DNA of 64,000 bases. Source: Ontholestes murinus (taxonomy: Eukaryota > Arthropoda > Insecta > Coleoptera > Staphylinidae). Below the pieces are notes generated by a model. That model saw only the letters and a list, made by a program, of their open reading frames with translations, searched no databases and had not been told where the DNA came from. The stretch lies in NCBI GenBank assembly GCA_963969525.1, contig OZ018397.1, forward strand, positions 48,842,963-48,906,962, written 5' to 3'. Of this stretch, positions 33,684 through 46,339 are shown one piece after another. The stretch's first letter is position 1; each line of letters opens with the position of its first letter. Made by a program: the position numbers and the translations under genes.

Positions 33684-35053
33684 TTCACTAATAACACCTG
33701 TAACTATTAAATAAAATTTTCATTTAAGAAAATAGGCACCAATTACCATTACTAGTTAAATTACCTAATTTTAATTTATAATAGGGTATCTATAAGAGAT
33801 TGATTTAAGATGTTGGTAGCTTTGAAAATACTGTTATTATAACATACTTAAGTAATAAATAATACTTAAATATACTACACAAATTGTGCTGATTGTAATT
33901 CCATGCAACAGCATTTATAATTCTTATAATCTAATACCTATCAGTGTTTCAGTAAAATAATTCATTAAATATTTATTACGTAAAACTTCTTCTTTTACCA
34001 ATTGGAGAAATGCCATAATTGTAGAGCATCAAGATAGGAAACCAGTTAGTGTTGCTTCTGTGAACGAAAAAAGTCCCAAAAACTTTCCACCGAGTATAGC
34101 ATGAAAACAATCACACAATCAAATTAATTGAATTAGTTTAACCCTTGAAAATGATGGTGTGAGGAAATTGAAAATAAAAGTAACAATATGGAACTCAACA
34201 CCAAAATTATATGTCTTATTCCTCAAGAGGGTCGCTCAATAAGTACCAACTATAAAAAAACAATCAATTTAGGGGAGTCTTGTTGTATGTATACCATCTC
34301 ATGAGGATTATATGACACTATTTTTGCTATCTAACGCATGTGTATACCAACCAAACAGAACTGTTTGATTAACTCTTTAATTTCGTGCATTTATTATGAT
34401 ATTAAGTATAACGTAATAAGTACTACAAAACATTAAAACCCCGATATTCATTTAGAAACACCCGGTATTAAACATATAATAGATGAAAAAATTTTAAAAT
34501 TCGTTTTTAATCTTCAATTTAAAAAGTTTCTTTTATTGAAAAATATTTTCGGTTAATTTATATTATCTATAGTTCGTTGCCATTTAGCAAATATAATTTC
34601 TCAACCTTCCAAAGAATCTAAGTATAAGTTTCGCCCTATTGCCTATTGCCGTAGTTTCATATAAAGAAAAACAATAACGAAATTATAAACTTTGCCGTTG
34701 TTTAACATATATCAACACTAGTGGGTCATCTGTCAATTTCAATTTGACATCTGTCATTGTTCAACATTTTTCTAAATACATAATTTTAAGTGTTATCCAA
34801 TACAAATATGTCATCTTATATCTATAATATATACTTTCAGCCGTTATCTATAAAATATTTTGTCCAACTTGACATTTTAAAATTGTCGTTTTTCAACTTA
34901 ATTTTTATAATAATGTTTAAAAATTATTTCTTAAGCGTTGTTATATATCAACCGTTAAGCGCCATCTATCTACTGTTATTTGATATCTGTCAACCGCCTT
35001 CTGTGAATATTTCTTTGCTATGAGTTTTGGCAAAAGAACCTTTATCAAATTTT
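33684..35053 (-). repeat. Right arm of the giant inverted repeat
   Basis: Reverse complement of 31280-32851, shorter by about 200 bp because of indels in the middle and outer parts. It ends near GGCAAAAGAACCTTTATC, matching the left arm's GAAAAGCGTTTTTTGCC. Beyond that point the two flanks differ. Confidence 0.85.
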
Positions 35054-35198
35054 AGAAACAATTATATTTCTCAGAAGCAAATGACAATCACGAAAGATTA
35101 TTAATGATATTAATCCAAAATTATCAATTATTTTATTCGAATAAGTGTGTAAAGTTTATTAGAATAGATTTTATTCTAGATATACAGCTACAATACAG

Positions 35199-35485
35199 AT
35201 GACAGATGACAGATGACAGAAGACAGAAGACAGAAGACAGATGACAGATGACAGATAACAGATAACAGATAACAGATAACAGATAACAGATAACAGATAA
35301 CAGATAACAGATAACAGATAACAGATAACAGATAACAGATAACAGATGACAGATGACAGATGATAGATGATAGATGATAGATGATAGATGATAGATGATA
35401 GATGATAGATGATAGATGATAGATGATAGATGATAGATGACAGATGACAGATGACAGATGATAGATGATAGATGACAGATGACAG
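35199..35485. repeat. Perfect 7-mer microsatellite mosaic, 41 units
   Basis: Forty-one consecutive 7-bp units in order: ATGACAG x3, AAGACAG x3, ATGACAG x2, ATAACAG x13, ATGACAG x2, ATGATAG x11, ATGACAG x3, ATGATAG x2, ATGACAG x2. No indels. The minus-strand open frame through it (35133-35519) is a 7-residue repeat artefact (SVICHLS / SVICYLL). Confidence 0.95.
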
Positions 35486-35953
35486 AAACTTTAGAAACTT
35501 GAAAACTGAATTGAAGCAATTTAGATAAGTAGTTGCTGAGCAGCTGAGATAAAATAAAGCAAGAAATTATGAAAAGCTCTTGAAAAATGGCAGAAGAAAG
35601 TGCTGAAAAATTCTTAAAAAGATGTAGAAGAAAATTTGCTTAAAAATTCTAAAACTCTCGAAAAAAATAAATATATTAGTCAATTTCTCAAAATGTTGAA
35701 AAAGATTTTCTAGAAAATTTTAAAACTGTCGTGCTGAATTCACAGGTTCTGCAAGAAAATCCTGGATTGAAATATTCATCATTATAATTTTGTATAAAAG
35801 AAAGTCCGATGAAATAGGAAGAATATTTTTAAAATTTCAAACAAACTTCTAGAGACCTAAAATAAGGAATTGATGGATATTTTTTGCAATTTTTCAATAT
35901 TTTTTTCTTTATACAAATGAAATATTAAAATATTTCGTGCAGTTGTTAATGAT

Positions 35954-36033
35954 AATAATTAATATTGAGAGTAATAAATCTCTATTAGTGCAGTAATGCT
36001 CATAGAGATTTATTACTCTCAATATTAATTATT
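35954..36033. repeat. Perfect hairpin, 32-bp arms, 16-nt loop
   Basis: Left arm 35954-35985 (AATAATTAATATTGAGAGTA..) and right arm 36002-36033 are exact reverse complements. Confidence 0.95.
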
Positions 36034-36034
36034 A

Positions 36035-36082
36035 TTTTTTTCTTTGTTGAAGTAATTTCTTATACTTCAACAAAGAAAAAAA
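36035..36082. repeat. Second hairpin, 20-bp arms, 8-nt loop
   Basis: TTTTTTTCTTTGTTGAAGTA against TACTTCAACAAAGAAAAAA. The right arm is the normal satellite phrase (ACTTCAACAAAGAAAAAAAT, as at 39381), so the left arm is an inverted duplicate of it. Confidence 0.9.
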
Positions 36083-37723
36083 TATTGAAAAATTCTCTGA
36101 AAATATAAGAAAAATACATTACAATTTGTAAAATCTAGAAAATATGAAAAAAAAAATTGAGTTTTTGAAAAAACTCTTAGAGACCTAGATGGTTAGATGA
36201 TTTTTGCAATTTGTACAAACAATTTTGTGAACAAAGCAAGAAATGTTGGGCAATTCTATGAAAATAAATAGAAAATTCTAAAACCTTTGAAGATGATTTT
36301 TGAAATCAGCTAGGAAAATCTTGAATTTTTGAAAAAACTTTCAAAGATCTGAAAAAGAAATTTATGCAAAAATAAATTGTTGAGAAGTTGAATATAGAAG
36401 AAAAATAATTAGAAATTTTTAAAAATTTTAATCATCGAAGAAATTTCTAGACACATAAAAAATTGAAGAATTGCTGAAAAATTCTTAAAAGATGTAGCTT
36501 AAAATTTAAAACTCTCAAAAAAAATGAAAATATCAGTAAATGTTTTGAATTGTTGAGAAATTGTTTTAAAGCAGAAGAAAAATAATTGGAATTTTTTAAA
36601 ATCTGAAATCTACAAAAAAAAATCTGAAATCATCGAAGAAACTTTTAGAGACCTAAAAAATGGGAGAAGTTGCTGAAAAATTTTTAAAAGATGTAGAAAA
36701 GGAATTGCTTTTAAATTAAAACTATCGGAAGAAATAAAAATATTTGTCAATATCTCAAAATGTTGAAGAAAATTTTAAAACTCTCGTATTAAATATATGA
36801 GTTCTGCAAGAAAATCCAGGATTGAAATATTCATCATTACAATTTTGTATAAAAGAAATTCCGATAAAATAAGAAGAAAATTCTTAAAATTTCAAAGAAA
36901 CTTCTAGAGACCTAAAATAAGGAATTGATAGATATTTTTGCAATTTGAATAAGAAATTACTTCAAGAAAGATAAAAATATTGAAAAATTCTCTAAAAATG
37001 GAAGAAAAATTCATTCAAATTTCTAAAACCTAAAAAATCTGTAAGAAAAATTTTAAATTTTTGAGAAAAACTTTTAGAGACCTAAATGGATAATTTTTTA
37101 AATTTGTACAAAGAAATTTGTAAACAAAGCAAGAAATGTTGGGTAATTCTATGACAATGAATAGAAAATTCTAAAACCTTTGAAGAAGATTTTTGAAATC
37201 TTCTAGGAAAATCTTGAATTTTCGAAGAAACTTTCAAAGATCTGAAAAAGAAATTGATGCAAAATTCTTGCATTACTGCAAGAATAAATTGTTGAGAAGT
37301 TATCTGAATATAGAACAAAAATAATTGGAAATTTCTAAAGCTTACACCATCGAAGAAATTTCTAGAGACCTAAAAAAATGGAAGAAGTTGCTGTAAAATT
37401 CTTAAAAGATGTAGAAGAGAGATTGCTTAAAATTAAAAACTCAGAAAAAATGAAAATATTAGTAAATTTTTTGAATTGTTGAGAAATTGTTTTAAAATAG
37501 AAGAAAAACAATTGGAAATATCTAAAACTTATGAAATCTGCAAAAAAAAAAACTGAAATCATCTAAAAAACTTCCAGAGACCTAAAAAATGGGAGAAGTT
37601 GAAGCTGAAAATTCTTAAAAGATGTAGAAAATGTCTGAAAATGTTAAAGAAGATCTGAAAAAGAAATTCATGCAAAATTTTTGCATTACTGCAAGAATAA
37701 ATTGTTGAGAAGTTGTCTGAATA

Positions 37724-37874
37724 TAGAAGAAAAAAGGCTGAAAGACCGCGGGTCGATAGCCGTTGGACAGAAAACTAGAAGCCAGTGTCTCACATTAGAA
37801 TTTATTTAATTTAATTTATTACAAGTATTGTACTTTTTTTCTGTAAATAAAGATGTTTAGTAGTAGAAGAAAAA
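37724..37874 (+). mobile_element. 3'-terminal retroposon fragment with 11-bp target-site duplication
   Basis: A 129-bp non-satellite segment (37735-37863) starts AGGCTGAAAGACCGCGGGTC and ends TGTAAATAAAGATGTTTAG. It is flanked by TAGAAGAAAAA on both sides (37724-37734 and 37864-37874). Other satellite copies have a single TAGAAGAAAAATAATTGG here, giving a clear empty site. The sequence looks like the 3' end of a 5'-truncated non-LTR element. Confidence 0.85.
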
Positions 37875-40800
37875 TAATTGGAAACTTCTAAAACTTAAAT
37901 CATCGAAGAAATTTCTAGACCTAAAAAATGAAAAATGTTGCTGAACAATTCTTAAAAGTTGTTGAAGATAGATTGCTTAAAATTTAAAACTCTCAGAAAA
38001 AATAATAATATTAGTAAATTTTTTGAATTGTTGAGAAATTGTTTTAAAATAGAAGAAAAACAATTGGAAATTTCTAAAATCTGAAATCTGCAAAAAAAAT
38101 CTGAAATCATCGAAGAAACTTTTAGAGACCTAAAAAATGGCAGAAGTTGCTGAAAAAATTATAAAAGATGTAGAAAAGAAATTGCTTTAAAACTAAAACT
38201 CTCCGAAGAAATAAAAATATTAGTCAATGTCTCAAAATGTTGAAGAAGGCATTCTAGAAAATTTTAAAACTCTCGTACTAATTCATGAGTTCTGCAAGAA
38301 AATCCTGGATTGAAATATTCATCATTATAATTTTGTATAAAAGAACGTCCGATAAAATAAGAAGAAAATTCTTAAAATTTCAAAGAAACTTCTAGAGACC
38401 TAAAATAAGGAATTGATAGATATTTTTGCAATTTGAATAAGAAATTACTTCAAGAAAGATAAAAATATTGAAAATTTCTCTGAAAATGGAAGAAAAATTC
38501 ATTCAAATTTCTAAAACCTAAAAAATCTGTAAGAAAAATTTTAAATTTTTGAAAAAAACTTTTAGAGACCTAAATGGATAATTTTTTAAATTTGTACAAA
38601 GAAATTTGTAAACAAAGCAAGAAATGTTGGGTAATTCTATGACAATGAATAGAAAATTCTAAAACCTTTGAAGAAGATTTTTGAAATCTTCTAGGAAAAT
38701 CTTGAATTTTCGAAGAAACTTTCAAAGATCTGAAAAAGAAATTGATGCAAAATTCTTGCATTACTGCAAGAATAAATTGTTGAGAAGTTATCTGAATATA
38801 GAACAAAAATAATTGGAAATTTCTAAAGCTTACACCATCGAAGAAATTTCTAGAGACCTAAAAAAATGGAAGAAGTTGCTGTAAAATTCTTAAAAGATGT
38901 AGAAGAGAGATTGCTTAAAATTAAAAACTCAGAAAAAATGAAAATATTAGTAAATTTTTTAAATTGTTGAGAAATTGTTTTAAAATAGAAGAAAACCAAT
39001 TGGAAATTTCTAAAATCTGAAATCTGCAAAAAAATCTGAAATCATCGAAGAAACTTTTAGGGACCTAAAATATGGGAAAAGTTGCTGAAAAATTCTTGAA
39101 AGATGTAGAAAAGAAATTGCTTTAAAATTAAAACTCTCCGCAGAAATAAAAATATTAGTCAATGTCTCAAAATGTTGAAGAAGACATTCTAGAAAATTTT
39201 AAAACTCTCGTACTAATTCATGAGTTCTGCAAGAAAATCCTGGATTGAAATATTCATCATTATAGTTTTGTATAAAAGAACGTCCGATAAAATAAGAAGA
39301 AAATTCTTAAAATTTCAAAGAAACTTCTAGAGACCTAAAATAAGGAATTGATGGTTATTTTTGCAATTTGAACAAGAAATTACTTCAACAAAGAAAAAAA
39401 TATTGAAAAATTCTCTGAAAATGGAAGTAAAATTCATTCAAATTTCTAAAACCTAAAAAATCTGTAAGAAAAATTTTAAATTTTTGAAAAAACTTTTAGA
39501 GACCTAGATGAATAATTTTTGCAATTTGTACAAACAATTTTGTGAACAAAGCAAGAAATGTTGGTCAATTCTATGAAAATGAATAGAAAATTCTAAAACC
39601 TTTGAAGAAGATTTTTGAAAACTGCTAGGAAAATCTTGAATTTTCGAAGAAACTTTCAAAGATTTGAAATAAAAATGATGCAAATTCTTGCATTACTGCA
39701 GGAATAAATTGTTGAGAAGTTATCTGAATATAAAAGAAAAATACTTGGAAATTTCTAAAATTTAAATCATCGAAGAAATTTCTAGAGACCTAAAAAAAAT
39801 GGAAAGAGTTTCTGAAAATTTTCTAAAGATGTAGAAGAGAGATTGCTTAAAATTTAAAACTCAGAAAAAATGAAAATATTAGTAAATTTTTTGAATTGTT
39901 GAGAAATTGTTTTAAAATAGAAGAAAAACAATTGGAAATTTCTAAAACTTATTAAATCTGCAAAAAAAAACTTAAACCATCGAAGACATTTCTAGAGACC
40001 TAAAAAATGGAAAAAGTTGCTGTACAATTCTTAAAAGATGTAGAAGAGCGATTGCTTAAAATTTAAAACTCTCAGAAAAAATGAAAATATTAGTAAATTT
40101 TTTGAATTGTTGAGAAAATATTTTAAAATAGAAAAAAAAACAAGAGGAAATTTTTAAAATTTATGAAATCTGCGAAAAAAATCTGAAATCATCTAAAAAA
40201 ATTCCAGAGACCTAAAAAATGGGAGAAGTTGCTGTAAAATTATTAAAAGATGTAGAAAAGAAATTGCTTTAAAATTAAAACTCTCGGAATAAATAAAAAT
40301 ATTGGTAAATGTCTCAAAATGTTCAAGAAGACATTCTAGAAAATTTTAAAACTCTCGTACTAAATATATGAGTTCTGCAAGAAAATCCTGGATTGAAATA
40401 TTCATCATTACAATTTTGCATAAAAAAAGGTCCGATGCGATAAGAAGAAAGTTTTTGAAACTTCAAAGAAAGTTCTATTGATTTAAAGAAGAAATTAATT
40501 GATATATTTACAATTTGGACAATAAATTACTTGAACAAAGCAAAGAAATTCTCTGTAAATGAAAGAAAAATCAATTAAAATTTCTAAATTGCGAAGAAAC
40601 TTCTAAAGACTTCAAATGAATTGATGGAGAGTTCTTGCAATTTGGACAAACAAATTTGGGAACACAGCATGGAATGTTGGGAAATTCTCTGAAAATAGAA
40701 CAAAATTTAATAGAAACTTCTAAAACTCTCGAATTTTGCAAAGAAAGTCTTGAAACTTCATAAAAAAAGTTGAGCAAAATAAAGTTGGAACGAAGCAAGC

Positions 40801-41446
40801 AAAATTGAAAACGTCTTTAAAACTGAAAGAAAAATATCTGGAAAATTCTAAAGAATATTCACGAAATCTGCTATACAAATCTTAGAAAAAATTCCAAGAG
40901 ACCTGAAAAAATTGTTGCTTGATCCTTTGGACAAAAAATATCTAAAACAAAGCAAGAAATTCTCTGGAAATTAAATAAAAATAATTGGTAATTTCTAAAA
41001 CTTACGAATTATCAAAATCTTAAATCTTCGAAGAAATTTCTAGAGACCTAAAATTGAATTTATACAGAATTCATTCAATTTTGACAAGAAAATTGTTAAA
41101 AAGAGTTGGGACGAAGCAAGAAATATCGAAAACGTCTCTGAAACTGGAACAAAAATAAATGGAAAATTTTCAAATCCATGAAGAAGATACACGAAATTTT
41201 CTAGAAAAATCTTGAATCTTCGAAGAAAGTCCTAGAGACCTGATTAAAAAATGGATGCAGAATTTTTTCAATTTGGAAAATAAATTGCTGAAACAATGCA
41301 AGAAATGTTGAGAGTTTCTTTGGAAATTTAATAAAAATTAATGGAAAATTCTATCAAACCTTTAAATCCTTTGAATATGGAAACTTCTAGAGACCTGAAT
41401 AAGAAATTGATAGTGAATTCTTGTAATTAAGATATCGTAAAAACTT

Positions 41447-41475
41447 GACAGGTGACAGATGACAGAAACTTTAAA
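41447..41475. repeat. Remnant of the 7-mer array at an internal duplication boundary
   Basis: GACAGGTGACAGATGACAG followed by AAACTTTAAAAACTTGAAAA repeats the right edge of the 35.2-35.49 kb 7-mer array and the satellite start after it (35472 onward). The satellite following 41460 is therefore a second copy of the block that begins at 35486. Confidence 0.8.
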
Positions 41476-43730
41476 AACTTGAAAACTGAATTGAAGCAAT
41501 TTAGATAAGTAGTTGCTGAGCAGCTGAGATAAAATAAAGCAAGAAATTATGAGAAGCTCTTGAAAAATGGCAGAAGAAGGTGCTGAAAAATTCTTAAAAA
41601 ATGTAGAAGAAAATTTGCTTAAAAATTCTAAAACTCGCGGAAAAAATAGTATTAGTATTAGTATTAGTATTATTTATTTATTCCAATTTCTGAAAATGTT
41701 GAAAATGATTTTCTAGAAAATTTTAAAACTGTCGTGCTGAATTCACGGGTTCTGCAAGAAAATCCTGGATTGAAATATTCATCATTATAATTTTGTATAA
41801 AAGAAAGTCCGATAAAATAAGAAGAAAATTCTTAAAATTTCAAAGAAACTTCTAGAGACCTAAATAAGGAATTGATAGATATTTTTGCAATTTGAATAAG
41901 AAATTACTTCAAGAAAGATAAAAATATTGAAAAATTCTCTAAAAATGGAAGAAAAATTCATTCAAATTTCTAAAACCTAAAAAATCTGTAAGAAAAATTT
42001 GTAAACAAAGCAAGAAATGTTGGGTAATTCTATGACAATGAATAGAAAATTCTAAAACCATTGAAGAAGATTTTTGAAATCTTCTAGGAAAATCTTGAAT
42101 TTTCGAAGAAACTTTCAAAGATCTGAAAAAGAAATTGATGCAAAATTCTTGCATTACTGCAAGAATAAATTGTTGAGAAGTTATCTGAATATAGAAGAAA
42201 AATAATTGGAAATTTCTAAAACTTAAATCATCGAAGAAAATTCTAGAGAATTAAAAAAATGGAAGAAGTTGTTTGAATTCTTTAAAATTGTAGAAGAGGA
42301 ATTGCTTAAAATTAAAAACTCTCAGAAAAAATAAAAATATTAGTAAATTTTTTGAATTGTTGAGAAATTGTTTTAAAATAGAAGAAAAACAATTGGAAAT
42401 TTCTAAAATCTGAAATCTGCAAAAAAATCTGAAATCATCGAAGAAACTTTTAGGGACCTAAAATATGGGAAAAGTTGCTGAAAAATTCTTAAAAGATGTA
42501 GAAAAGAAATTGCTTTAAAATTAAAACTCTCCGCAGAAATAAAAATATTAGTCAATGTCTCAAAATGTTGAAGAAGACATTCTAGAAAATTTTAAAACTC
42601 TCGTAGTAAATATATGATTTCTGCAAGAAAATCCTGGATTGAAATATTCATCATTCATCATTACAATTTTGCATAAAAAGGTCCGATGCGATAAGAAGAA
42701 AGTTCTTGAAACTTCAAAAAAAGTTCTAGAGATCTAAAGAAGAAATTAATTCATATATTTGCAATTTCTACAAGAAATTACTTGAACAAAACAAATAAAT
42801 TCTCTGTAAATAAAGAAAAATCAATTAACATTTCTAAATTTTTAAATTTCGAAGAAATTTGTAAAGACCTGAAAGAGGAATTGATGGAGAGTTCATGCAA
42901 TTTGGACAAACAAATTTGGGAACACAGCATGAAATGTAGGGACATTCTCTGAAAATAGAACAAAATTTAATGGAAACTTCTAAAACTCACGAAAATTGCA
43001 AAGACAGTTTTGAAACTTCATAAAAAGGTGAGCAAAATAAAGTTGGAACGAAGCAAGCAAAATTGAAAACGTCTTTAAAACTGAAAGAAAAATATCTGGA
43101 AAATTCTAAAAGTCATAAAGAATATTCACGAAATCTGCTATACAAATCTTAGAAAAAACTCCTAGAGACCTGAAAAAAATTATTGCAGAATTCTTCGGAC
43201 AATAAATAACTGAAACAAAGCAAGAAATGTTGAGAAATTCTCTGCAAATTGAGTAAAAGTAATTTGAAAGTTACGAATTATGCAAAAAAATCTTTAATCT
43301 TCGAAGAAATTTCTAGAGAACTAAAATTGAATTGATGCAGAATTCATTCAATTTTGACAAAAAAATTGTTAAAAAGAGTTAGAACGAAGCAAGAAATATT
43401 GAAAACGTCTCTGAAACTGGAACAAAAATAAATGGAAAATTTTAAAATCCATGAAGAAGATTCGCGAAATTTGCTAGAAAAATCTTGAATCTACGAAGAA
43501 ACTCCTAGAAACCTGAATGAAAAATTGATGCAGAATTCTTTTAATTTGAACAATAAATTGCTGAAACAACGCAATAAATGTTGAGAGTTAATAAAAATTA
43601 ATGGAAATTTCTATCAAACCTTTAAATTCTTTAAATATGGAAACTTCTAGAGACCTGAATAAGAAATTGATAGAGAATTCTTGTAATTAAGATATTGTAA
43701 AAACTTGACAAATAGTGGAAAATTTCCAGA

Positions 43731-45440
43731 GAAAGATATTTTTAAACGGTTTGAATTTTCCAATTTTTTTTTCTAAAAATTTGTTGAAAACATTCTAAAC
43801 TAATTTAAAATTTGCTCGAAATATTTATTTGCCATTGAATTTTATTTTAAAGAGTTGGAAACTAAGAAAATATTTTATGATCGTTTGAAATGGATTTTTA
43901 TTATAAATTGCAAAAATTACAATTAAAAATGTATAATTGAAAATTTCTATGAAATAAAGGGAAAATTTAATATTTTCACGAAGTGAATTTTTAAATAGCT
44001 TCCTATTATTAATATTTTCAATTAAAAAAAAAAACATTATTGAATTATTAGTCACTTTCAAATAAGTCCATTCGAGGTAAAACGTATTGCATTTTGTTCG
44101 AGGAACTAAATTGCGTCGATGCCCGTGTTTTCAATAGATTCTACGAATAATGCAACGATTACTAATAAAATTCGTTGAATTGATTATGAACGATTTTTGG
44201 AATTTAATGTAATTGATTATTTTCAATAATTAAACTCGTATAATAAATAAATAAATAAAGTGAATGTTGTAATAAATATGATAATTACCTGTAACTAATT
44301 TACTGATCCAATTAATTATAAATTCTGCTTCAATATTGTTTATTTATTTAAAATTTATTGTATTAAAATTAAGGTTGAATATTTTTATGAATATAGATTA
44401 TTATAATTTTTGTTTTCTAGTTATAATATTTATTACAAGAAGGAAACCAAATGTTGAATGTTTAATATTTAATATAATATAAATAATAGAAAATTATACA
44501 GGCAGAGTTTTTTTAGATGTTCTCTGTGGAATCTCGAAAACTATAAGAGATAGAAAAACGGTTAAATGGGGAATGAAGTTTAGTTTTATGGGACGAACAA
44601 AATTACACTTTCAATATTTTCAAAGAAGTGAAGGGTGACTATATGTTTTGTAAAAAAGTAAAAACTGTCAATTTTTTAAATCAATATATCACGATTATTA
44701 TGACATATAGAAAAAAACTGTAAGATAATTTTACGCAAATTAAGAAATTACATTCATAATTTTTTATAATCATAATTATCACACATATACGACAGTTATT
44801 TCCAAAAAAATAAGTGAGTTACAGTCGTTTTTAAGTTTTATTATAAATCACAAAAATAGTTAGCTACGAAAAAGATAGAAGTAAAACAATTGCAGTGATG
44901 TAACATAAAAAGTGGCATTTATTGTCAAAAGCATGAAATGCGCTACGATGATGAGATCTGCAATTGAAATAGGTCAGTGGATATTATGTAATAATTTTCA
45001 ATTCTACTTTTATTATATAAAATAAAATCATTAAAGCCATTATATAATAAATTACGATCTACAAGCACCACTGGATGTTAAGAGGAATAGTCGATGCAAA
45101 TAGGCTAACTGGCATAGTTCATCCTGTGTGTTTATTAATTTGCTAATTTAATAGCGGCTATTAAATTACCCTTTTGAAGTAAATAGAACCAGTAAACTAG
45201 CTCCGAACAGAGATAGTAATAGGCAGCACAAACATTAAACGAGTAAACTAGCCAAATGAAGTTAATGCACCCTAGGGCAATTATATCGTGACATCAATAG
45301 GGCAAATTTAAATATAAACTCATCGAACGTCTAGAGTATAATAATCTAGAGCGTAATCCATTCATCCGTCCAATCGATATAATAACTAATTTATAAATAG
45401 AATTAAGTATAACCTAAGCCATTTATATATTATTGGTGGT
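43731..45440. other. AT-rich unique DNA, nothing recognised
   Basis: No repeat period or coding signature. It becomes more complex after 45050. A single CTAGGGCAATTATATCG near 45270 resembles one unit of the 46-bp family. Confidence 0.35.
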
Positions 45441-46250
45441 AATGAATTATGCATTAAAACTTGCTAAGCTTTAAGTTGGATGATCGATACCTTGATGCTA
45501 GGCTATTAATTAATTGACGGTGGATGCACCGTTGGTGTCGGTGCGATACTAACACTACAAAACCGTCCAATCAATTTCTTGCTGGATAATCGAAGCCCGT
45601 CGACGATAAAATGAAATTTTACGACGGGATGCCGCACTGTCGTTCATTGAATTTATATGAAAATACTTTAAAAGCGCCTCTGTACATTAAGGCCTTGTGT
45701 TTGTATTTAATTACGCCATAGATGGTTAATTGCGGCCGATTTTGATATCAGAATATTACATCAGAAAAAAAAAATATATAGGGGGACTGTGCGCGTTTCC
45801 GTGCGGGTTTTTGTGTGCATAGTACACTTTTTTAATTCACTTCCGCCACCAACGGAAATATCAGTTGAGGGCGTTTACGAAAATGCACGTGGCAAATTAA
45901 TCGTTATCATTAAAAAAATAAATAACCGGTAGAAATTTTTATTTCAAAATAAAAAAATGTTTGTTTGGAGCTAAATAATTAATGAACCGTAATGAAATAT
46001 TAATTGCAAAATTAAACGTTTAAAATATGACTCCTTTATTGCGCGAGGCGAGAAATTAATGCAAAATTACTTCTTTGTTGTGCCGTAAAGTAATGAATTT
46101 CACCATTAAGATGACAACTAATAAAATGTAAAGTGTACATGTTTGACGGCTTTCGGTAATTTCTCGTAATTGCTTTGGTCGTTGCAATGTGTTATTTTTG
46201 ACAGTATCTTATCTCAGGATAATGCGTTAACTATTAGATACTATTAAATA
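45441..46250. promoter_or_regulatory. Unique island 6 (candidate regulatory element)
   Basis: Complex sequence with CpGs (GGTGGATGCACCGTTGGTGT, CGAAGCCCGTCGACG, TGTGCGCGTTTCCGTGCGGG) and many TAATTA/TTAATTA cores (45509, 45708, 45898, 46000). No coding frame or splice pair recognised. Confidence 0.35.
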
Positions 46251-46339
46251 ATAACGGTGTGCGACCAATACATAAAATTCAGGATTGCAAACGCTGATAT
46301 ATATGTTACTTGGTATTTATTTTCAAATGCCTTCAACAG

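Larger units (their letters stand above)
35486..43730. repeat. Large higher-order satellite (CTAGAGACCTAAA family)
   Basis: Sub-units of about 140-190 bp share GAAATTTCTAGAGACCTAAA, GCAAGAAATGTTG.GAAATTC and AGAAGAAAAATAATTGG. A marker phrase TCCTGGATTGAAATATTCAT appears near 35760, 36815, 38303, 39238, 40386, 41763 and 42632, giving higher-order steps of about 0.87-1.49 kb. Two stretches (about 36850-37450 and 38338-38938) are nearly identical with an offset of 1488 bp. No genes; minus-strand open frames such as 37082-37318 and 38570-38806 are repeat translations and are identical to each other. Confidence 0.9.

Noticed and set aside
35199..35485. Regularly spaced repeats resembling a CRISPR array
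   Set aside because: Units are contiguous 7-mers without spacers, in eukaryotic DNA.
35133..35519. 128-codon minus-strand open frame with regular SVICHLS repeats
   Set aside because: Product of the 7-bp microsatellite: seven bases read in triplets give a seven-residue period. Not a repeat protein.
37082..38806. Two identical 78-codon open frames
   Set aside because: They are the same satellite unit duplicated with a 1488-bp offset, AT-rich with no motif.
43825..44061. 78-codon minus-strand open frame
   Set aside because: AT-rich Asn/Lys/Phe/Ile translation without motif; similar frames occur by chance throughout this composition.
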